NCBI GenBank assembly: GCA_036741235.1 | Contig: DAINSQ010000226.1 | Span: 1 to 6,175, forward strand | DNA from: JABWBR01 sp036741235 | GTDB taxonomy: Bacteria; Bacteroidota; Bacteroidia; Chitinophagales; Saprospiraceae | Reading direction: 5' to 3' | DNA length: 6,175 nt | In this document: in pieces, positions 1 to 5,052 of the stretch | Layout: each line of letters opens with the position of its first letter | How positions within the stretch are numbered: position 1 is the stretch's first letter | The notes under the pieces: generated by a model | Seen by the model: the letters and a program-made list of their open reading frames with translations, nothing else | Database searches by the model: none | Told to the model about the DNA's origin: nothing | Translations under genes and position numbers: made by a program

Positions 1-2
1 TA

Positions 3-42
3 GGTTTGTTTATAAGTTTAATAGTTTATAGGTTTATGAAGC
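3..42. repeat. degenerate 8-bp tandem repeat
   Basis: An A/T-rich stretch reads, with period 8 from position 11, as TATAAGTT, TAATAGTT, TATAGGTT and TATGAAGC; a further AGGTTT-type unit lies at 2-7. The last unit is poorly conserved. On the minus strand it reads as ATAAACCT-like octamers, which follow the stop of the lipoprotein gene. It abuts the 7-bp array at 46-87, and AGGTT here is inverted relative to AACCT there (TAGGT at 29-33 can pair with ACCTA at 45-49). The function is unknown. The array may continue beyond the left edge. Confidence 0.6.
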
Positions 43-45
43 AGA

Positions 46-87
46 CCTACAACTTACAACCTACAACCTACAACCTACAACCTACAA
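46..87. repeat. 7-bp tandem repeat CCTACAA, six units
   Basis: Six head-to-tail heptamers lie at 46-52, 53-59, 60-66, 67-73, 74-80 and 81-87. All are CCTACAA except the second, which is CTTACAA. On the minus strand the unit reads TTGTAGG. The unit nearest the lipoprotein gene provides that gene's last codon (TTG, Leu) and its TAG stop at 82-84, so the array starts inside the coding region and fills the immediate 3' flank. Short heptad arrays of this kind expand and contract by slippage. A 3'-end role (terminator, RNA stability or protein binding) is only inferred. Confidence 0.9.
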
Positions 88-867
88 CTCCTCCCCATCC
101 GAAGTCCACAATTTCAGGGTTGTATTGGGATACATCTGGCGAAGGTTGGTTGCCAGGTCTTTAAGTTGTTGGGGGTTGCCCGTATAGTCAAAGAGGAAAG
201 GTTTAGAAAAACCTTGTGCAGGGGCGCCTTTGATAATCAGGTTGTTGGTATTATTGATAATCGTAAAATAGCCGTAATAGCCGGGGGGGTAATCGGCGTC
301 GTAGGCCACATTGCCGATGGCGTCGACAATAGCGTTGGCGGCGCTTACGTCGGCGGATTGGGCGTAGGCCACATAACCCCAAATAGCGCTGGAGGGTACT
401 CTGCGCAGTTCGTGGTGAAGAAATTGCAACCCTTCTTCCGTTTGCATGGTGATCGCGTATTTATCATAGCTCACCTGCAACCTGCCGTCGTTAATAATGG
501 TATTTTTCAAGCCCAGCGAGAGGTTATAGGTCGCCGCCGACAGGCTCCCGAAATTGATATCCGCTTTTGCAGGCGCCATGCCGGGGTCGCAATCATTGGG
601 CGTTACGATTTCATTTAACGAAACAAAAATATTAGCGCCTATCCGGTTATGTTCAAAGGCAATTGCAGCATTCAGGCAATCTTCGTTTTTTATAGTAGAC
701 ACCTGAAGATGCAGTTCCCTGCCGGTGGGATACAACGCTTCCCACAAATCGATATTAAATTCTTTGTCGATTTCGGGAACGATAATCGGATCTTTTTCTG
801 CATCCAGATTGCAAGTCCAGAAAAGGACGGCAATCACAACACTGTACGCAATCGGTCGATAGTTCAT
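82..867 (-). CDS. putative lipoprotein of unknown function
   Basis: The 261-residue product begins with a short basic segment and a hydrophobic stretch (about residues 6-18) that ends in LFWTC. Cys19 is therefore a candidate lipidation site, although the lipobox is poor (Phe at -3, Trp at -2) and a plain signal peptide or anchor is possible. Residues 25-60 are acidic to neutral. The rest looks strand-rich, with a cysteine pair (Cys64, Cys93) that could form a disulfide in an Ig-like sandwich, then alternating patterns such as GRLQVSYDKYAITM (residues 128-141) and a VPSSAIWGYVAYAQ segment (157-170). No catalytic motif is visible and I do not recognise a named family. It is transcribed alone, divergently from the carbonic anhydrase homologue. 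The ATG at 865-867 is chosen because it directly precedes the signal sequence. The stop codon lies inside the heptad array. It is probably an exported envelope protein; the function is unknown. Confidence 0.8.
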   Translation of the reverse strand: MNYRPIAYSVVIAVLFWTCNLDAEKDPIIVPEIDKEFNIDLWEALYPTGRELHLQVSTIKNEDCLNAAIAFEHNRIGANIFVSLNEIVTPNDCDPGMAPAKADINFGSLSAATYNLSLGLKNTIINDGRLQVSYDKYAITMQTEEGLQFLHHELRRVPSSAIWGYVAYAQSADVSAANAIVDAIGNVAYDADYPPGYYGYFTIINNTNNLIIKGAPAQGFSKPFLFDYTGNPQQLKDLATNLRQMYPNTTLKLWTSDGEEL

Positions 868-936
868 AATTCAGGTATTCTTAATGGGTAACGGTAAAGC
901 GGCTGAAAAGCTGCCTGAATACGGATAAATTCGCTG

Positions 937-944
937 CAAAGATA
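937..944 (-). promoter_or_regulatory. candidate -7 element for the lipoprotein gene
   Basis: On the minus strand this reads TATCTTTG, an exact match to the Bacteroidota -7 consensus TAnnTTTG. It would place transcription start near 930, about 60 bases before the ATG. No TTG is found at the expected -33 spacing on that strand, so the call rests on one half-element. Confidence 0.4.
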
Positions 945-952
945 ACTTTCCG

Positions 953-984
953 TTGTTTTTAAGGCTGGTTATGGCTTATCTTCG
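953..984 (+). promoter_or_regulatory. candidate promoter for carbonic anhydrase homologue
   Basis: TTG at 953-955 and TATCTTCG at 977-984 (one mismatch to TAnnTTTG) are 21 bases apart, within the looser range reported for Bacteroidota promoters. Transcription would start around 990 and leave a leader of only about 10 bases before the ATG at 1001. This is unusually short and lowers confidence. Confidence 0.25.
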
Positions 985-1000
985 CTGATAAAAAATAGTT

Positions 1001-1516
1001 ATGGCGCTTATCAAACCGGTATTGGGCGTTGTTCCTCAATTTGGCGAAGACTGTTACCTGGCTGAAAATGCCACCATTGTCGGCGATGTGGTGATGGGCG
1101 ATCAATGCAGCGTGTGGTTTCAAGCCGTGGTGCGCGGCGATGTCAACAGCATTCGCATGGGCAACAAAGTTAATGTTCAGGACGGCGCCGTTATACACGG
1201 GACCTATCAGCGCGCCAGTACGACTATCGGCAACAATGTTTCGATCGGTCACCGGGCTATTGTTCATGGTTGCACCTTGCACGACAACGTGCTGGTGGGT
1301 ATGGGCGCTATCATCATGGATAATGCCGTTGTTGAATCCAATGTGTTGATCGGCGCAGGTAGCGTAGTACTCGAAAACAGCCGCCTGGAGTCGGGGCATA
1401 TCTATGCCGGCGTGCCCGCCCGCAAGGTGAAAGCGATCAGCCAAGACCAGTTTAAAGATTCCATCGAACGTATAGCCAACGCTTATATCCTGTATTCCAG
1501 TTGGTTTAAAGAATGA
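1001..1516 (+). CDS. gamma-carbonic anhydrase-like hexapeptide protein
   Basis: This 171-residue protein is a left-handed beta-helix of the gamma-class carbonic anhydrase / YrdA-PaaY group. Hexapeptide-type turns run from about residue 20 to 128, followed by a short C-terminal helix (about 147-170) that packs along the helix in this family. The zinc ligands of the class are in place: His66 (in VIHG), then His84 and His89 with the typical five-residue spacing (GHRAIVHG). Arg45 and Asp47 (RGD) match the conserved subunit-interface salt bridge, and Gln60-Asp61 (NVQD) match the active-site Gln-Asp. The acidic proton-shuttle loop of archaeal Cam is absent, as in most short (CamH-type) members, so CO2 hydration is plausible but not assured; some relatives act on acyl-CoA thioesters or are inactive. 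It is probably a cytoplasmic homotrimer. The start is fixed by an in-frame TGA at 986-988, after which 1001 is the first ATG. It appears monocistronic. Confidence 0.93.
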   Translation: MALIKPVLGVVPQFGEDCYLAENATIVGDVVMGDQCSVWFQAVVRGDVNSIRMGNKVNVQDGAVIHGTYQRASTTIGNNVSIGHRAIVHGCTLHDNVLVGMGAIIMDNAVVESNVLIGAGSVVLENSRLESGHIYAGVPARKVKAISQDQFKDSIERIANAYILYSSWFKE

Positions 1517-1529
1517 CGCGGGCGCCGCG
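1517..1529 (+). terminator. short GC hairpin after carbonic anhydrase homologue
   Basis: CGCGG (1517-1521), loop GCG and CCGCG (1525-1529) form a perfect five-pair GC stem starting at the base after the stop codon. No T-run follows, so it is at best a weak intrinsic terminator or an RNA 3'-end stabiliser. Confidence 0.3.
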
Positions 1530-1585
1530 CAACAAATTTGATAGTATTTGCGACAATATTGAAAACCTGCCTTGCCAAGGGCCGA

Positions 1586-1593
1586 TACTTTTG
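1586..1593 (+). promoter_or_regulatory. candidate -7 element for lipoprotein-protease operon
   Basis: TACTTTTG matches the Bacteroidota TAnnTTTG element exactly. The nearest suitable TTG (1559-1561) is 24 bases upstream, a little long for a -33 element. Transcription would start near 1600 and give a leader of about 70 bases to the ATG at 1673. This is the only good candidate in the 156-bp spacer. Confidence 0.45.
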
Positions 1594-1611
1594 TGTGGTC
1601 AAGTGAAATGA

Positions 1612-1625
1612 TTACCGGCCGGTAA
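1612..1625. promoter_or_regulatory. perfect 14-bp palindrome, possible operator
   Basis: TTACCGGCCGGTAA is perfectly self-complementary and lies about 12 bases past the predicted transcription start of the lipoprotein-protease operon. In DNA it has the dyad symmetry of a dimeric repressor site. In RNA it could form only a five-pair stem with a GGCC tetraloop. The cognate regulator is not in the window. A palindrome this long is unlikely by chance in a 156-bp spacer, but its function is inferred. Confidence 0.45.
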
Positions 1626-1672
1626 AGTTCACCGAATCAAAAACTGTTTTACATCACTAAATCACTGAAGCC

Positions 1673-2047
1673 ATGTCAGTCAGACTAACCTTGTTACTGC
1701 TGTTAGCGCTAACAGCCTCCTGCGGCGTCTCCAAAAAATCGCCGCCGCCGGAACTCTTTAATCATTGGAAACATTCACACGAAGAAGACACTTCCGACGC
1801 CAAAGTATTCCGCACCGCCGCCTATTCTTTTCCGCCTTCAAGAGGGCGCGAAGGTTTTGAAATCAAACCCGACGGGCAATTTATCCGGCATGCCATCGGC
1901 GCCGCTGACGCCCCCGAGAAGATGAACGGCCGCTGGGCAATGAAAAAAAAGGATGTGATCGAGGTGACGCTCGACGATAAATCCGTGAGCCCCTACCTAT
2001 TGATTATTCAATCCGTTTCGAAAGACAAACTCATCTTAAAACCTTAA
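1673..2047 (+). CDS. small lipoprotein with HSHEED / FPPSRGR motifs
   Basis: This 124-residue protein starts with a very hydrophobic signal segment (residues 5-14) ending in LTASC. Cys17 is the probable lipidated residue, giving a mature protein of about 108 residues tethered to the envelope. The mature part has a Trp-His-Ser-His-Glu-Glu-Asp cluster (W32, then H34-D39), a FPPSRGREGF block (53-62), a strand plus turn (FEIKPDG, 62-68), an IGAADAP segment (75-81) and GRW (86-88) before two further strands. From memory this resembles a small uncharacterised bacterial family that keeps W-HS-EED, FPPSRGR and G-W; that was not checked by search. The layout suggests a small lipocalin-like beta-barrel, which is inference. 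The stop is 12 bp before the M43 protease start, so the two are probably co-transcribed and this protein may assist or anchor the protease. The molecular function is unknown. Confidence 0.85.
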   Translation: MSVRLTLLLLLALTASCGVSKKSPPPELFNHWKHSHEEDTSDAKVFRTAAYSFPPSRGREGFEIKPDGQFIRHAIGAADAPEKMNGRWAMKKKDVIEVTLDDKSVSPYLLIIQSVSKDKLILKP

Positions 2048-2059
2048 AACTGACCTATC

Positions 2060-4996
2060 ATGAAATCGGCTCTTGGCACTTTTCTATACCTTTTATTTAT
2101 CATCGCGTTATTGCCGCTTACACTCAACGGTCAATCCGTTGATAACTACCAGGGCAGGTTCGGCAAGCGAAACACCGCAGGCGCCACTGTCTTGCGCGAT
2201 AAAATGAACCTGTATCCACAGACAACCGGCAATATGTACGCCAAAATGCCCCGGCAGCGCACCTGCGAAACTATGGAAGATGACGCCGAATTGCGCGCCA
2301 AATATCCGGAAATGGGCTCCCTCGAACAATTCGAAGCGCGTATGTCGCAATTGATCGACGCGCATCGCCACGACCTGGAATCGAGAGGCGGCGTTGTACT
2401 GACTATTCCGGTGGTGGTGCATGTTGTGCACAATGGCGAAGCGGTGGGCGCCGGCGCCAATATCTCGCAGGCGCAGGTGATGTCGCAGATCGATGTACTC
2501 AACGAAGACTACCGCCGCATGGGGGCGGGTTTTAACAACCACCCCGCAGGCGCCGACGTAGAAATCCAGTTTGCTATGGCAGTGGTAGACCCGCAGGGCA
2601 ACCCCTTGCCCGAACCGGGTATCCACCGCGTCAACGGGGGCAGGCCCGCCTGGGAGCGCCAGGCCATCCAGGATGTGCTCAAACCCAATACCCAATGGGA
2701 CCCCAACCGGTATATGAATATGTGGTCGGTAGTTTTTGGCGGCGACGACTCCAATTTGCTGGGCTATGCCCAATTTCCCAGTTTGTCGGGACTACAAGGT
2801 ATGGAGCAAAACGGCGGCGCCGCCCAAACCGACGGCGTGGTGATCCGCTATAATTCCTTTGGCCGCATCGGCAACGTAGAAGCGCCATACAACGGCGGCC
2901 GTACTGCAACCCACGAGGTGGGTCACTGGCTGGGGTTGCGCCATATCTGGGGCGATGGCAATTGTAGCGCCGACGACTTCTGCGCCGATACGCCCAATAC
3001 CGGCCACCCCAATTATAATTGCACGCCCACCAATAGCTGTCCAGACGGTGCAAGCGATATGATCGAAAATTATATGGATTATACCCCCGACGGCTGTATG
3101 AACATTCTGACCAACGATCAGAAAACCCGTATACGCACCGTGTTGCAAGTGAGCCCCCGTCGCAAAGAGCTGACAACCTCTACCGTGCACATGGGCGGTG
3201 GAGGCAATACCGGCGCGCCCAACGCTGTTTTTACCGTCAACAGTCCCAATATTTGTTCGGGATCCTCCGTACAGTTTGTTGATCAATCGACCAACAACCC
3301 GAACTCCTGGCAATGGCAGGTGCTGGACGTTAACGATAATGTGCTCGCTACTTTTAACGGTCAAAGTCAGACCATTACGTTTAATTCAGCCGGTATTTAT
3401 TCCCTGCGCCTCACCGTTGCCAACGCCAACGGCAGCAGCAGCCGTACGGAAAAAAATATCATTACCGTTTTGTCGAATACAGGACCGTCGGAATTTCAGG
3501 AAAACTTCGAAAATACCAACAACCTGCTTCCCGGCTGGGTGATTTACAACCCCGATGCCGACCGCAGTTTTGAGTTGGCCGGTGTAAGTTCCTACGGATT
3601 GGGTACAAGAAGTATCCGGTTTGACAACTACAGCACCGACGACGACCCCACCGGCACTATTGACGCGCTGATCAGCCCGCGGATCAATCTGAGCAACATC
3701 GATAATCCGTATTTTTATTTTGAACACGCCTACGCTCAATACGGCGGGCAGTATACCGATACCCTGGTGTTGTTGTATTCAATCAATTGCGGGCAAACTT
3801 TTACGCCTTTTTATGTATTGGGAGGCGAAGATCTGGCTACCGCCAACCCTACGGAAAACGATTTTGTGCCCACCAGTACGCAGTGGAGTTATAATCAGGT
3901 TTCTCTCGGTTTTCTGAGCGGGCAACCCGGCGTGCACATCGCCGTCGCCAATATTTCGGGCTGGGGCAATAATTTGTATCTCGATCAGCTTGCCTTCATC
4001 GATGGCGATAATTACGCCAGCGGCGCAGTAGACCCCGATTTCGCTTCGGCGCATCAGGTGGTATGCGCGGGCGATTACGCTACTTTTATCGATTATTCCA
4101 GCAACTTCCCTTCGGAGTGGATCTGGCAGTTTGAGGGCGGCTCTCCTTCATCTGCTACGCAACAACATCCTGAAGTAATTTATAATGTGCCGGGGCTATA
4201 CGACGTTTCGCTTTTTGCTTCCAATTACCTGGGCGGAAGTACGGTTACGGCCCCCAACTATATACAGGTGCTGCCCCTGCCTTCGGTAGATGTAAGCGTA
4301 AATGTCGACTTCATTTGTCCCGGCGAAGTGATTACCTTCACCGCCCAGGGCGCTGCCGAATACGAGTGGTATGACGACCGCGGCACAATCATTGCTACGG
4401 GGCAGCAGGTGACAGCCGTTTTGTACGAAAATATCGTATTTACGCTTGTGGGTTATAGCGTGGCAGGATGCAGCAGTTCGGAGACCTTCCTGGTTGAAGT
4501 AGTGCAAACGCCAACGCCGTCGATTAGCATACAGGGCACGATACTTACCGCAAGTTCGGCGCTGGCTTACCAGTGGTATTTCAACGGTCAGCCCGTTTCA
4601 GCGCAATCGGGCGGCAACCAGCAGTCGATTCAGGCGCAGGCCGCCGGAAACTATGCGGTTGAAGTATTGTATGCGTCGGGATGTACGGCCGTTTCCAACG
4701 AAGTATTCTTTAATCCTTCTACGGGCATCGATCCTCGGGATGTGAGCCATACGGTTGCCGCTTTCCCCAACCCAACCACCGGAGAAATGCGCCTGATGAT
4801 GGATAACGATATGCAGGGCGAAATCCTGGTTCAACTCGCCAACTACCTGGGGCAATCGGTGTTGATCCAGAAAGTGGAAAAAACGGGTTATCATCTCGAT
4901 ATTCCGCTTGATTTGGGGCGCCTGCCTGCCGGTTATTATCAACTAGAGATAACAAGCGATGATTATTCGGCAGTGAAAAAAATAGTGAAGCAGTAA
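2060..4996 (+). CDS. M43 metalloprotease with PKD/Ig modules, T9SS
   Basis: This 978-residue secreted zinc endopeptidase belongs to the pappalysin/cytophagalysin family (M43). A signal peptide covers residues 1 to about 24. The prodomain (about 25-112) contains one cysteine, Cys69 in QRTCE, a candidate cysteine switch that would keep the zymogen inactive. The catalytic domain (about 113-372) carries the extended zinc motif HEVGHWLGLRH (285-295), with His285, His289 and His295 as ligands and Glu286 as catalytic base. It also has a Met-turn at NYMDY (337-341) and cysteines 302, 308, 321, 327 and 346 for disulfides. Next come a PKD-like domain (386-470), a MAM-like or choice-of-anchor jelly-roll (about 478-648), a second PKD-like domain (656-738), two Ig-like modules (about 740-815 and 816-885), and a C-terminal T9SS type A sorting domain (about 897-978) with FPNPTTG, LPAGYY and a basic KKIVKQ tail. 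The product is expected on the cell surface or in the medium, degrading protein substrates. It is complete, with all catalytic residues present; the substrate is unknown. Confidence 0.95.
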   Translation: MKSALGTFLYLLFIIALLPLTLNGQSVDNYQGRFGKRNTAGATVLRDKMNLYPQTTGNMYAKMPRQRTCETMEDDAELRAKYPEMGSLEQFEARMSQLIDAHRHDLESRGGVVLTIPVVVHVVHNGEAVGAGANISQAQVMSQIDVLNEDYRRMGAGFNNHPAGADVEIQFAMAVVDPQGNPLPEPGIHRVNGGRPAWERQAIQDVLKPNTQWDPNRYMNMWSVVFGGDDSNLLGYAQFPSLSGLQGMEQNGGAAQTDGVVIRYNSFGRIGNVEAPYNGGRTATHEVGHWLGLRHIWGDGNCSADDFCADTPNTGHPNYNCTPTNSCPDGASDMIENYMDYTPDGCMNILTNDQKTRIRTVLQVSPRRKELTTSTVHMGGGGNTGAPNAVFTVNSPNICSGSSVQFVDQSTNNPNSWQWQVLDVNDNVLATFNGQSQTITFNSAGIYSLRLTVANANGSSSRTEKNIITVLSNTGPSEFQENFENTNNLLPGWVIYNPDADRSFELAGVSSYGLGTRSIRFDNYSTDDDPTGTIDALISPRINLSNIDNPYFYFEHAYAQYGGQYTDTLVLLYSINCGQTFTPFYVLGGEDLATANPTENDFVPTSTQWSYNQVSLGFLSGQPGVHIAVANISGWGNNLYLDQLAFIDGDNYASGAVDPDFASAHQVVCAGDYATFIDYSSNFPSEWIWQFEGGSPSSATQQHPEVIYNVPGLYDVSLFASNYLGGSTVTAPNYIQVLPLPSVDVSVNVDFICPGEVITFTAQGAAEYEWYDDRGTIIATGQQVTAVLYENIVFTLVGYSVAGCSSSETFLVEVVQTPTPSISIQGTILTASSALAYQWYFNGQPVSAQSGGNQQSIQAQAAGNYAVEVLYASGCTAVSNEVFFNPSTGIDPRDVSHTVAAFPNPTTGEMRLMMDNDMQGEILVQLANYLGQSVLIQKVEKTGYHLDIPLDLGRLPAGYYQLEITSDDYSAVKKIVKQ

Positions 4997-5003
4997 GCGC
5001 TTC

Positions 5004-5052
5004 GTTCCCGGTTGCAGGTTGTCAGTAACAAAGGCGACCTGCAGCCGGGAAC
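5004..5052 (+). terminator. 20-pair hairpin between convergent genes
   Basis: The arm 5004-5023 pairs with 5033-5052: 17 Watson-Crick pairs and three T-G pairs (5012/5044, 5020/5036, 5022/5034), with loop AGTAACAAA. The structure begins eight bases after the protease stop and ends on the last base of the convergent gene's stop codon. In RNA from the plus strand the T-G pairs become U-G wobbles, while in minus-strand RNA they are A-C mismatches. The fold is therefore better suited to the protease transcript. No T-run follows on either side, so it is not a textbook intrinsic terminator. It may instead block 3' exonucleases or be a dispersed repeat. Its arms resemble inverted CAACCTR heptads. 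Confidence 0.7.

Noticed and set aside
46..87. Heptamer array as a CRISPR or phage attachment site
   Set aside because: The units are 7 bp with no spacers, there are no cas genes, and there is no adjacent integrase or tRNA.
166..618. Plus-strand open frame of 150 codons opposite the first lipoprotein gene
   Set aside because: The minus-strand frame has a signal sequence, plausible composition and a promoter element. The plus-strand frame has Gly/Val-rich repetitive composition and no signal.
959..1444. Minus-strand open frame of 161 codons opposite the carbonic anhydrase homologue
   Set aside because: It is the His/Ala-rich complement of a hexapeptide-repeat gene whose metal ligands are all present on the plus strand.
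2108..2773. Long open frame of 221 codons antisense to the M43 protease
   Set aside because: It lies entirely opposite the well-supported catalytic region, has no recognisable domain or signal, and reads as low-complexity His/Val/Ala-rich sequence, as expected from a GC-biased complementary strand.
2792..3364. Second long antisense open frame (190 codons)
   Set aside because: It is opposite the zinc-motif and first PKD regions, whose protein signal is unambiguous. It is explained as a shadow of codon bias.
5004..5052. Hairpin as an insertion-sequence terminal inverted repeat or transposon remnant
   Set aside because: The two arms are only nine bases apart with no coding capacity between them, and no flanking target duplication is visible. 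A dispersed palindromic repeat remains possible.
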